NCBI GenBank assembly: GCA_037042915.1
Contig: CM073203.1
Coordinates: 372,001-436,000 of the forward strand
From: Auricularia sp. M13
Lineage: Eukaryota; Basidiomycota; Agaricomycetes; Auriculariales; Auriculariaceae
Reading direction: 5' to 3'
DNA length: 64,000 bases
Made by a program: the position numbers and the translations under genes. Of this stretch, positions 23,278 to 33,852 are shown one piece after another. Numbering within the stretch: position 1 is the stretch's first letter; each line of letters starts with the position of its first letter. The notes under the pieces are model-generated. The model ran no database searches, was not told the origin of the DNA, and worked only from the letters and a program-made list of their open reading frames with translations.

Positions 23278-23874
23278 ATGAGCACACCGAGCGCAGACGA
23301 CCTCGAGAACGTGCTGGACGCGTGCCGCTACGGCGAGCTGGACGAGGTCCAGGGCTTCCTCGCCAAGTTCGGCGCGCAGCCGCTCGCCGAGACGCGCGAC
23401 GCGAACGGCAACACCGCGCTGCACATGGCCGCCGCCAACGGGCACACAGGCGCGTCCCCGTCCCAGCCGTCTCCCCACACCCCGATCCAACTTGAACTGA
23501 CCGGTGCGCGCGAATTTTAAGATATCCTAGACCTGCTGCTGGGCAGCGTGCCCGCCGCGCTGCTGGGCGCGGCGAACAACGCGGGCAGCACGCCGCTGCA
23601 CTGGGCCGCGCTGAACGCGCAGCTGGGCGCGGCGCAGAAGCTCGTCGGCGCGGGCGGCGCGGCGCTCATCGACGCGCAGAACAAGGCGGGCCGCACGCCG
23701 CTCGCCGAGGCCGAGCTCGCCGGCTGGGACGAGGGCGCGAGATGGCTTGTCGACCAGATGGACCTCGAGGAGGCGCCTGCGCCCCAGGATACCGAGGAGA
23801 CTGTGCCGTCGGAGGATGTCGGTGCGCCGGACGAGCACGGTCCTGTCGAGGGCGCGCCGAAGGCTTCGACATGA
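23278..23874 (+). CDS. Ankyrin-repeat protein, Yar1-like (Rps3 chaperone family)
   Basis: Two exons, 23278-23449 and 23522-23874, encode 174 aa. Two or three ankyrin repeats are visible: NGNTALHMAAANGHTDILDL and NAGSTPLHWAALNAQLGAAQ, then NKAGRTPLAEAELAGWDEGA. The order, the length (yeast Yar1 is 200 aa) and the exact block TALHMAAANGH match Yar1, which accompanies ribosomal protein Rps3 to the nucleus and guides its assembly into 40S subunits. The tail is acidic (TEETVPSEDVGAPDEH). The single intron begins GC (ACACAG|GCGCGT) and ends TTTTAAG; only this choice yields GHTDILDLLLG in frame. Function is assigned by similarity. Confidence 0.83.
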
Positions 23875-24223
23875 CAATTTGGATACTTTTGCTTTCCGCG
23901 TCAAGACCTCGCGACCGTGGATCTAATCGATTTTCTTCATGGGCTTCACTGAAAAGTACACTACACTCATATCTGTCCAAGTTGTATCCATATTGCGCTC
24001 CAGCAATGCTTAGACACCGTTTTCTCACACCCCACCGATAGCTTCGCCCGGGCCTCCAACGTGCGACCCCGCCCGAGAGTTCACAACAGATCGCAAACGA
24101 ATGTGTGGATATAATCGCAGCACTATGCACTGCAATATACAACAACAATAACCTCCAGGCTCCAGCGTGCACGTCCTCACGCGCAAATAAGTATTTTCCA
24201 CTCCAAGCTCCAAGCTCCAAGCT
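23875..24223. other. Convergent 3' intergenic region
   Basis: Lies between the 3' ends of the YAR1-like and RNase T2 genes. It is A/T-richer than its flanks, as expected for 3' UTRs. Repeats of CCAAGCTCCAAGCTTCAAG type occur at 24201-24226. Confidence 0.5.
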
Positions 24224-25569
24224 TCAAGCCTCGCTGCCCGGCGCGCGCAAGAGATATCGAATGCCGGTCTCGGGGCACGTCGCGCCGAACGTCGTGTTGA
24301 GGTGCTTGAGCACGCCGAGCTGCGGCGCGCCGAACGAGTGCGAGTAGTACCACACCTCGTTGAGCTGGCCGTCCGCGCCGCAGCCGACGTGCGGCGTCGC
24401 GCCCGTCGCGGCCTCCAGCGCGCCCAGCACCGCGCGCAGGGTGTAGGTCGTGCTGTTGGACGGGACGATGCCGTGCGCCGCGAGGAAGGTGTAGGTGGGA
24501 TACTGCCGCCATAAGGATTCAATATTGTGGGCAGGGCAGGAAATTGGGAAAGTGAGGACGCGCGCGCGCACCTGTTTGTACGCCTGCACGACCGTGTCGA
24601 AGAAGTTGATCACTTCTTCGTGCTGTTTGTAGTTGCTGTAGCACTTGGTGTCGAACGTCGAGAAGCAGGTCGCGTGCTTGGAGACTGGGTGCCGCATACG
24701 ATACGTGAGTACACTGTTGCGTGTGGAAAGCCCATTGGAACGTACATTCGTGCGCCCAGAATTCGGGGTTCGGCTGGCCCTGCGCGACCCAGAACGTGTT
24801 CATGTACTTCAGAAGGTCGTACCTGCCGAACTGAAGCGCGTTTTCGTCAGTTATGTGTTCGACAGCGCCAGCGGATAGACCGTCCACTCTTCACTCACGC
24901 TCTTGATGACCTCGTCGAGCTTGACTCCCTGTACAATCGGCACGGTGACGTTGTTCAGCACCGGCGGGCTGAGCAGAACAGTCAACGGGCGCGGGGTCGC
25001 GTCGAAGTTATGCTTACTCGGGTTTCGGGTCGTACTGCCTGCTGAAGTCGCAATACTGCTCATAGGTGCCTATCAGAGCCAGTTAGCTCCTCTTTGCGCG
25101 CGCGAAAACACGAAGGAGATGGCGCACCATCGCAGTTATCCGGCCACAATCCTACGTAAGATTGAACATAAACCAACGCGAATTAGAATATTAATGACTT
25201 CAACGCATTATTGACGCACCATGGATAGTCCACGACTTCTTAGGCAGCTTCTGGCCCTGCGCCTCCAGGCCCGTGTACGTGTCCCAGAACTACAGCGTGA
25301 AGCACCACTGGCAGTCAGAATGCGCGTAGATACACGGGAAGAGGGATGGGCGTCGGTACCTGCGTCTGGAGCACGAGCCCCTGGGTCGGCACGCAGCACG
25401 TGTTGACCGCCGTCGTGTTCTCGCAGCTGAACGTGTACGCCGGCGCGCTGAGCAGGCACTGCGCGAGATGCGGGCTCGTCGGGCCCAGCACCGGCGAGCC
25501 TGAGAGTATGCTGGGACTTGGAGAGGCTGCGACGGCGATGAAGACGGAGGCTGGCAGAAGGAAGCGCAT
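24224..25569 (-). CDS. Secreted ribonuclease T2
   Basis: Extracellular or vacuolar endoribonuclease cutting RNA through 2',3'-cyclic phosphates. Eight exons: 25569-25360, 25289-25220, 25151-25128, 25069-25018, 24968-24899, 24830-24746, 24684-24572, 24502-24224; 300 aa. A signal peptide (MRFLLPASVFIAVAAS) is followed by the family's Cys-rich start (FSCENTTAVNTCCVPT). Both active-site blocks are present: CAS I, KSWTIHGLWPDNCDG, and CAS II, FWAHEFSKHATCFSTF. The catalytic His residues and the Glu and Lys of HExxKH are all there. The C-terminus continues with YPTYTFLAAHGIVP and VGCGADGQLNEVWYY. Several junctions split conserved blocks, for instance the Gly of IHG|LWP, which makes the model robust. 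All phases agree. Confidence 0.94.
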
Positions 25570-27263
25570 TTTGGGTCGGCGAGCTCAGTGAATGGTGAAG
25601 GAAAGGAGCGCGTGCAGGTGTCGATGGAGGTGTCACGGCTCCAGTCACGGTGATGCTCATGGACTCGGACTCGGAGATGTGGCTGAGCCAGCTGATACCG
25701 ATACCGATGCGCGCCATGTGCGACGATAGCGAAAAATAGCTATGCATCTATGCATCGGCATATCATCTTGTGAGCTTGAGCAATGATACGAGAGGGTTGA
25801 CTTGGAGCGAGTCGAGCGTGTACTTAGGTACTGGAAGCGGACAGAAGTCACGGGACGAAGATCGGATTGGCGGAGCGCCCTGAAGGATTCGCGCACCATC
25901 AGCAGCACATAAAGACTCAGACCCCCACGTCGACGGTGCCACTCCCACTCGGGAAGCCCATGTCATGGAAGGTCTCGCCGCCAGACTGAGACGGACTCCT
26001 CCCGCGAGCGACAGCGCTGGACAGCTGCCCGCGCCAGTGCATGACATAGCCAGCGACAGCGACGTCTACCCCCTCGCATGTCCACGCGTTGACAGGGCAG
26101 GTCAGGAAGACGAGTCGTACCCAGGCGTGAGATCCCGTGGGAGCAGATGTGAGTTCTCCGAGTCGTGAATCCGAAGTGCGCACGTGACCCGCGCCAATCA
26201 ATTTCGCGTGCAGCACCAACTCCGACCAGCAAGCTCGCACACCCAAGGGTCAGCCCTATGGGAGCAGAGCCGTCTCCTTATCACCCAAGCCATCCTCATG
26301 AGCCGACCGAAGTCAGGACTCCTCCGAAACGCCCCCGCTCGTACGCTGCCTCTCTGCACTTCGCAGCGCCCGGCAAGCGCGTCTCGGCGCGCATCGACGA
26401 CATCCTGCGCGATATACCGCCGCCGCCTCCCGGGCCGTACCAGTCGCGCCAGACGTACCGCTGCCTCGGCGGCTGCGGCGGCACCTGGAAGCAGCGCAGC
26501 AGGCGCGAGAGCCACTGGGCGACGTACCCCGACTGCGAGGCGGGCCATGTTGAGGCTATTAAGGGGACGTATATGATCATTGACTATAATATTACGCTGC
26601 GGCTAAGGAGGAAGGGAGAGCTCCTGGCGAAAGTTCGTGCCAATGATGGAGGACGACTTTGTTGAGTTGCCGTGGCTGGATTTCAAGGTGCTCCGATCAA
26701 TCCTTTCGTTGATGATGTATACGTAGTTGTGAGAATGTGCTTGTGTATGCTGTCTTGTAGCGCTGCTTCAATGCAGGAGCGCTAGCAAAACCAGCCCTGG
26801 CGTTGGTTTACATCCTCAATCTTCCTGTCCCCGGTCCCTCAGAGGTTCTGAAGCCGCCTTGACCTGTCCTCGCATAGAAAAGACGGTTTTCTCAACGCAG
26901 GACCGTGGACTCTCCTGGCACAAAGATAGCCACCTCCGATGTGCCAGCTCATCGCGATAGCCTGGATCGATATAAGGTCGAGTTCGGGAATGCCCTGCAA
27001 GCTCGGTTTCAGACGCGGGAAAGGCGGATTGCATGCACGACGAGCTCGGCTGCCGGGTTTACGAATGCACGGGTACCTGAGACTTTGCATTGCAGTGTCT
27101 TCCGGTGCAAAAGGCTAAGCAGTGCGCATAAGTATAGGTACGTCACAGCCTCGGCAACTCTCCGATACAGCCTCGGCCACTGCAAGTGAGTCCCGTCCGC
27201 GCAAGTGCCAGGTACTTATAGCGGCGCAGGCAGCTCCCACAGCAACCCCCTACTGTACTTGCG
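25570..27263. other. Largely non-coding; one weak gene candidate inside
   Basis: A long spacer between RNase T2 (leftward) and the penta-EF-hand gene (rightward). Apart from the weak candidate at 26165-26665 nothing coding was recognised. Confidence 0.4.
26165..26665 (+). CDS. Weak candidate: small basic unknown protein
   Basis: An uninterrupted frame of 166 codons with GC-rich codon use resembling nearby real genes over about 26290-26560. The C-terminal part has closely spaced Cys and His (YRCLGGCGGTWKQRSRRESH, then YPDCEAGH) that could form a small zinc site, preceded by a proline run. No family is recognised, the N-terminal part looks random, and there is no intron evidence. It may be part of a gene with unrecognised exons, or chance. 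Confidence 0.22.
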   Translation: MNPKCARDPRQSISRAAPTPTSKLAHPRVSPMGAEPSPYHPSHPHEPTEVRTPPKRPRSYAASLHFAAPGKRVSARIDDILRDIPPPPPGPYQSRQTYRCLGGCGGTWKQRSRRESHWATYPDCEAGHVEAIKGTYMIIDYNITLRLRRKGELLAKVRANDGGRLC

Positions 27264-28518
27264 ATGAGTTACGGATACAACCCCCAGGTACGCCTGATCT
27301 GAGATCTGACTCTGACTCTGCAGCTGGGAAGCTGACCGAGTCCCGCCCACCCTTGCGCATCGGCATCCACGCACATCGGCTTCGCGTCGTCCCTGGCTCT
27401 CTTCACCATGCACACCTTCCACGCGACGCTGCCCTTATCAACAACGACGATAGCAATACGGCCGCGCGCCGCCGCCGGGCCACCAGGCGGGCGGGTTCGC
27501 TGCGCCGCCGCCCGCGGGGCCGCCGCCGGGCGCAGACCCCCAGTACGTGACGGCGCGGGATGGAGTGATGGTTGGGAGCTGAGAACTCGTGTGTCTGTAG
27601 GCTCTGGCAGTGGTTCAAGGCCGTCGATACCGACGGCAGCAACCATATTTCGGCGAGCGAGCTCCAGCAGGCGCTTGTGAATGGAGACTGGTCGCGTGCG
27701 TCATTTCTTCCCGCGCATACAAGCAAGTACTGGAATTGATGCTGAATTCCTACGCAGCATTCGATCTTGTGCGTTTGTTTTTGCGGTTGTGCCGCCTGTG
27801 TCTCACACGCCGGACAGGACACCGTCAAGCTGCTCATGACCATCTTCGACGTCGACCGCAGCGGCACCGTGACGTTCAACGAGTTCTCCGGACTGTGGAA
27901 GTACATCAAGGACTGGCAGAAGTGCGTTTGCGTTCGCGTTACAGTTTCCTCCTCTCCTTCCGAGTTCAGCGGCTAACGAACCGGTCCCGCTTCGTACAGC
28001 GTGTTCCGCCATTTCGACAGGGTGCGCTTCAACCTGGACGCACTGTAGCGAGACCGCTCACGCTTTGCATACTGGCAGGACGGCAGCGGCTCGATCGACG
28101 GCGGCGAGCTGGCCGCGGCGCTGAGCCAGTTCGGGTTCAACCTGTCGCCGCAGACGCTGCAGCTCGTCGAGCGCAAGTACGGTGAGTCGCGCATCCACCC
28201 GCGTTATCCTCCATGTTTATCTGCTACGTTCTCACGCGGTGAGATATCAAAGCGACGGCGCCGACGCCGGGCGGGTACGGCCCGCCGCCTGGCATCACCT
28301 TCGACCGGTGCGTCCTCAGCCCCCCTGCCTCCTCCCTCCTTGAATTCTGAGACTAACGCGCACTGTGTGTTGGTTTTGGGGTGCACTGTAGTTTTGTGCG
28401 CTGCTGCGTCGTCATCAAGCAGCTCACGGAGAGCTTCCAGCGCCTCGACACGCAGCGGTCGGGATGGATCCAGATCAACTACGACCAGTTCATGCAGACC
28501 GTCCTTGCGGCGCCTTAA
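27264..28518 (+). CDS. Penta-EF-hand calcium-binding protein (ALG-2/Pef1 type)
   Basis: Cytosolic Ca2+ sensor that binds partners on membranes. Nine exons: 27264-27287, 27454-27542, 27601-27695, 27758-27768, 27818-27921, 28000-28021, 28079-28181, 28253-28307, 28392-28518; 209 aa. The N-terminus is Gly/Pro/Tyr-rich (MSYGYNPQQYGRAPPPGHQA), as in peflin/ALG-2. EF-hand loops read DTDGSNHISASE, DVDRSGTVTFNE and DRDGSGSIDGGE, all with good Ca ligands, followed by two weaker hands; the end, SGWIQINYDQFMQTVLAAP, is family-typical. Exon 4 is only 11 nt, and joins DWS to DTVKLLM as DWSPFDLDTVKLLM. The first intron is the longest (166 nt). Every junction preserves frame and family sequence. Confidence 0.94.
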
Positions 28519-29018
28519 GACACCCCCGCACACCGAATGTTCCGTTTCGACGACTACGACTCTTTGTACTGCTGTTGTGTGTTCCCACTGAAATAGTAAA
28601 GACTTGTACTGTAACAGCGCCTGTCACAGTTCTTCCATAAATGAAACTTCTGTTGGTGTATCTTTCGTAGAGTTCAATGGTCTGACTTTCGGGGCAACTC
28701 GCTGAGAAGCTGGAGCAGCTCGTCGTCCCAATCTTCGGCTGTCACTATTTTTGGTTATTATTTCCATTGCAGGATGTGCTTCAGCTTGCCACCAACATGT
28801 GTTATTTCCAAGCGGCTTCGAGAAACGCAAGATACGCACGGCATCTTTACACACGGAGGTCTTGCGAATCTCACATGAGGAGACCTCACGATGAATGCTG
28901 ACAGTTCCTGCGAGCCCCGGTCGACGAAAAGCTTCGCTATTCGAACTTAAATCATATCAAATATGGCCGAGAGTTGCGATCGGTTGCATTTCTCCATTTC
29001 TTTCGATAGGAAGGGCCT
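28519..29018. other. Intergenic, no gene seen
   Basis: Contains the 3' UTR of the penta-EF-hand gene and the promoter of the BRE4-like gene. No motif stands out. Confidence 0.5.
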
Positions 29019-32000
29019 ATGCTGGGCATTCCGGCATGGCGCGTCGCACGTGCGCGCGGGATTGAAACTCCGCCTGTCGTGTCTCTCATTACGTCGCCCG
29101 CAAGCATGGCGCATCCCGGGATGGTGCGGTCGCTGTCGTCGCGGTCGATCCCGCATAGCGACAGGTCGAGCAGGATCAGCCGGCTGAGCGAGCGGCGCGG
29201 CGACGAGCAGCCATGGACGCTGTTCGAGCAGGTCATGCAGAACGAGGTCGCGCGCAAGCCGAGCAGGGCGTCGCTGTCGATGTCGGCGTCGCTCTCGCTG
29301 CCCGCGCACATGTCCGCGTCGTCGTCCGCGGCGTCCAACATCACCGAGGAGCCCGACGAGCTGCCGCCGCGCCCGCGCGCGCCGCCGCCGCCGCCCCCGG
29401 AAGCGCGCGTGTCGCCGGCGTCGGCGTACAGCGCGTTCCCGACGCTCTCGACGCTGCAGCGCAACGTGCTCAAATGCGCCATCGCGTATTTCGTCGGCTC
29501 GCTGTTCACGTTCGTGCCCGCGCTCGCCCGGCTCATCGGCGGAAAGGAGGGGCCCTCGCTCCAGGGGCACCTCGTCGCCACCGTGTGCGTCGCCCGGCGC
29601 CTATTAGCTTCGTTGCGCTGACCGGCTCCGCAGGAGCGTGTACTTCAACCCTGCGGTGCGTCCGCTCCCCGCTGGTGACGGTGACGGTGACGGTGACGTC
29701 GATGCTTGATATCATGTAGAAAACGGTCGGCGCGATGATGGAAGCCGACTTCTTCTGCATGGCCGGCCTCGTCTTTGCCGCCTTCGTCTGCCTCGGGTCC
29801 ATGTCCACCTTCTGGCCGCTCGAGCTCTCGCCCGGCTGGGAGTGGCTCGCCGATTTCCTCGTCCTCACCTGGATCGCCGGCGCGTTCGTGTTCATCTCGT
29901 GGTCGAAGGTGTGGATGGAGAAGCCGTCGTATAACACAGGCGAGTCTTCGCGGAGATTATCTTTCACGGTTTCTCATATCATCCTTTCTACAGCTTGCAG
30001 CATGATTTCCATCATCATCTTCATTGTGTGAGTATTTCTGTAACTTGCTCCATGTGCAGCTCATCCGCGACAGCGTCGTCAAGGAGGGCGGCGTCGGTGT
30101 TCTACTCCAGATCGCTTTTCATGTAGCACTGGGCGCATCGATCTCCAACATTATCTGCCTCGTCTTGTGGCCGCAATCCGCCACTCACCAACTTCAGTGA
30201 GAATTACTTTCAAATCGTGTCGAGCTGTCCTAATCACATTTTCCTTTCCCAGAGCAAACATAACAAAGACGCTCGACTCGTTCTCCACGATCCTCGCCAT
30301 CCTAACAGACTCCTTCCTGCTGCGCGAGGGCTCGCAGCCGCGCGCGCACCTCTCGCGCGCGGTCGAGGCGCACCAGGCGTCCTTCACGACGCTCAAGAAG
30401 AACCTCGCGGAGGCGAAGACGGAGTGGCTCGCGGACTCGCGCATGCGCGACGCGGGCGGCATGTACGACGACGCCGTCGACGCGCTCAACCGCCTCGCGC
30501 AGCATCTGGGAGGTCTGAGGAGCGGCATCACCCAGCAGAGCGAGCTGACGAGGAGCGCGGAGGAACGCGGGGACGAGGCGGCCAAGGAGCTTGCGGCGGA
30601 TTTTGCGGAGCTTGTGGACGATTTGGACGGCCCGCTTAGTGCGCTGTCGGTGCGTTATTCCGCGTTACTCTGAAAGTTGGGAGAAACGAGGCTGATGCCT
30701 GCTGCGATTCTGCAGAACGCGTGCGTGCAGGCGCTGAAGCAGATGGAGGGCGCGTTCCGCCGGCGGCCGGAGGCGAGCGGCTCGACGGCGGCCGAGTTCG
30801 AGGCGGCGAACCAGCTGCTGGACCGCGCGCTCTTCACGTTCGACTCGACGTCGAACCAGGCCATCCTGCGCATCTACCGCCGCTCGACCATGGCCGAGGA
30901 GCACGACGTCCGGGAGACCGCGCCGGCCGAGGAGAGCCTGTTCCTCGTGTACTGGTTCGTGTTCACGTTCCAGGAGTTTGCGAGGGAGATCGTCACGCTC
31001 GGGCATGTCATGCGCCGCATCCGCGCAAGGGAGGAGGCGCTGGCGCGGCAGACGGGCTGGCCGCTGTTGAGGTGGTTGAGGTCGCCGGAGTTTGGCATCC
31101 CGTTGGGCGTGGCGAATGGACGGCCGGGGCTGCGCAGGCGGATTTGTGCGTTTTGTTTCTGTTATTGGGCGACTGACGCTGACTGCAGTGTCTAGCAATG
31201 CACGCGGCGAACCTGGGCCCGGGCAACCCGCGCGGCGCCGCGGCGGTGTTCCCGCGCGTGAAGCCGCACGCGCCCAACACGGCGCAGACGCCGCCGCGCG
31301 AGAGCCTGTCGTTCTGGAACCGCGTGAAGCGCACGATATGGACCGTCGCGTCGCGCGTGCGCGAGCCCGATATGAAATACGCGTTCAAGACGGGCATCGC
31401 GCTCGCCATTTTGGCCGCGCCTGCTTTCTACGACCCGACAAGACCGTTTTTCGTCAAGTATAAGGGCGAGTGGGCCCTCATCTCGGTGTGTGGCGAACAC
31501 TGGGTGTGAAGTATGGATTGGAGGTCCTGACTTATGTGCAGTTTTTCGTTGTTATGACCCCCACCATTGGTGGCGTACGTCGTGTCGTTTTCGTATGTGA
31601 ATTTGCATCTAATCTTCGCACAGACGAACTTCCTTTCCCTCCATCGTGTGCTTGGAACGCTGTGAGTCTCATGCTCCTTGTTCAACATCTCACTGAGCTA
31701 TGTTTTGCATGCAGTATTGGAGCTGCCACGGCAGCAGCAGTTTACTCTTTATTCTCCACGCAGCCTGTCATCCTTGCTATCTTCGGGTTCCTCTGGGCCC
31801 TCCCGTGTTTCTACGTGATCGTGGGCATGCCGACGTACGCGACCTCGGGGCGCTTCGTGCTGCTGACCTACAACCTCACGTGTCTATTCTGCTACAACAT
31901 GCGCGAGGAGGGCATCACCGCGCCGTCCATCGCGCTGCAGCGCTCGGCCGCGGTCATTGCCGGCGTGCTCTGGGCGGCGTTCGTCAGCCGGTTCTGGTGG

Positions 32001-33205
32001 CCCACGGAGGCGCGGCGCGAGCTGACGAAGAAGCTGAGCGAGTGCGTACTGCGTCCTTCGCGTGGTCTGGCGCTCAGCTGACTTGGCTTGCTTTGTTAAT
32101 CTTCATCTCACACTCTCTGGGCGTGGGTCCCTCGTTTCAGGTTCTGCCTTGAGATGGGTTGGCTGTATACTCGCCTCGTCGCGTCGTACTCCGCTTCTGA
32201 GGATGCGATCGCCAACGTGGGACAGCGGCCGCGCTTGGCACACGACAACTACGACTCGCGCCGCTCGCTTCTGCCGCTCACGCGCGACGGCCATGTCGAG
32301 CTCAGCCATTCCATCGGCGATTTCATGGCGATGTGCGTAGGGTGCACCCCCGTGTTTCCATCGACCCCAAGGGGCAACTGGACGTTAAAGCTGACTGGCG
32401 GGCGACAGGGAGCTGTACCTGCAGATCAAGCTGATCCAGATGCAGGTGCTGCTGAACCAGGCGCAGAACGAGCCGCGTCTCAAGGGGCCGTTCCCCGTCG
32501 CGCTGTATCGGTCCATCTTGACCAGCCTGCAGAAGATACTGGATAAGCTGCATAGCATGCGCTGCGTCACGCTTCGGGAGGAATGGTGCGTCCCCCCTCC
32601 CCACGGTCTCGCCGCCCTTCTGTGCGTCATGGGGGGCTCGTCATTGACGGTCTGTGCTCTTTGTTACTGCCAGGTTTACGGTACGATTTTTCCCGTAAAG
32701 GCAGAACTGCGTGAGATTGGGACCCTTACTCTTGACATTCAGAGCGTGAGGCGGGACTTCATTGTTCCCGTGAATAAGGAACGAAAGCAAATGTGGGCTC
32801 ATTCTTCGGGGGCGTAAAATACGGCGCTTATCCTGCTCGCAGGGTGGGGAACATCATCCTGTACTTCTCCACGCTCTCGTCTGCCTTCCGGACGAAGGCT
32901 CCGCTTCCTCCCTACCTTCCCGCTGCGGAAGCGGCGCGACAGCAGCTCGTACGCATTTTCGTATTTTCCCGTCGTCAGTACTCATTGCTGATGCGCTTTC
33001 GGAATGCCAGGTTGCGAGGATGCGCGACCTGCCTGTGGTGCGGAACCGCCAAGTCTCGGGCTCACGTCAGCTTTTATACTTCGCGTACGCTTTGACGATG
33101 CAAGGCGTGACGCATGAATTGGACTATCTCGGCTGCCAGTTGCAGGACGCCTTTGGCGTCATCGGCCATACCAGACAAGAATTTGATGCTCTTTTTATAC
33201 CCTAG
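29019..33205 (+). CDS. BRE4/DUF2421-type multispanning membrane protein (ER transporter-like)
   Basis: Related to yeast Bre4 and to aromatic-acid exporter/fusaric-acid-resistance proteins (ER transporter 6TM N-terminal plus DUF2421). Seventeen exons: 29019-29584, 29634-29655, 29720-29939, 29994-30025, 30060-30196, 30253-30649, 30716-31145, 31196-31485, 31542-31574, 31624-31661, 31715-32041, 32141-32332, 32409-32585, 32674-32680, 32743-32792, 32843-32948, 33011-33205; 1072 aa. Ser-rich N-tail, then one membrane block (ADFFCMAGLVFAAFVCLGSM, ACSMISIIIFIVLI, VALGASISNIICLVLWP), a soluble helical region, a second membrane block (YAFKTGIALAILAAPAFY, PVILAIFGFLWALPCFYVIV) and a cytosolic C-terminal helical domain. 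Intron 3 (29940-29993) has a GC donor; exon 14 is 7 nt. Transport substrate unknown. Confidence 0.9.
29674..29697 (+). repeat. Four tandem GGTGAC hexamers in an intron
   Basis: Four perfect head-to-tail copies of GGTGAC lie inside intron 2 of the BRE4-like gene. Each contains a GT that resembles a splice donor. Confidence 0.85.
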
Positions 33206-33351
33206 ACTCAATACATCGGACGTACTTGACATCAGGCGCAGCAACAAACAGCCTCATCGCGTTCATACTATCACTGTGCGGGGGTCGTCGTGGTCGGCCT
33301 GGAAGTGAACGTCCGTCAGCCATGAAGAGTCCCCCGTCAGACCCAATTTGC

Positions 33352-33852
33352 TCACTTGACGAAGATGTCGAGCTGGAAGTAGAGATTATGCTTCTGGCAC
33401 GCATAATTCTTGAACGCGGCCCTCGTCAAGAAGCCTTGCCCGCGGGCGAAGGTCGGCGGGATGCCCTGGAAGTAGTTGCCCTCGGCGGCGCGGACCAGAC
33501 CGTAGTCCATGTAGCCACACATCCGCCCGAAGTTGATCTATCAAATAGGTCAATGCCACGGGCGCGAGTCCGGCTATCCGTGACGCACAGTCGTGGTGAC
33601 CCTGATGACGAACTCCAAGTCTCCGCTATGGTCGAGTTGCGAGGGGTGCGTCGCTTCCCGCTTGCCGTTGTGCTCGAGCCACGCCAAGAAGGCGTTGAAT
33701 TGAGCCTCCCAGCGCGTCCAGATCGGCCGGTGGGCCTGTACTTCTGCGCAACACAACGCCTGCTTCCCCGGCGATTCTGGCGTGGGGGCGGCTGGAATTT
33801 GCTGTGCGGGAGGCTGCGCCGCAGATTGGAACGAAGCGTGTGGGTTGTACAT
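33352..33852 (-). CDS. Unknown small protein
   Basis: Two exons, 33852-33601 and 33537-33352, encode 145 aa. The start reads MYNPHASFQSAAQPPAQQIP (Pro/Gln-rich), followed by a helical part (RWEAQFNAFLAWLEHNGKRE); the second exon has GYMDYGLVRAAEGNYFQGIP and ends NLYFQLDIFVK. I do not recognise the family. Support comes from the clean intron (GG|GTCACC to TTGATAG), a single frame that stays open over both exons, protein-like composition, and a convergent position next to the BRE4-like gene end (146 bp). No signal peptide or membrane segment. Confidence 0.62.

Noticed and set aside
28947-29581. Minus-strand frames of 207-209 codons
   Set aside because: They mirror the Ser/Arg-rich N-terminal exon of the BRE4-like gene and contain no domain.
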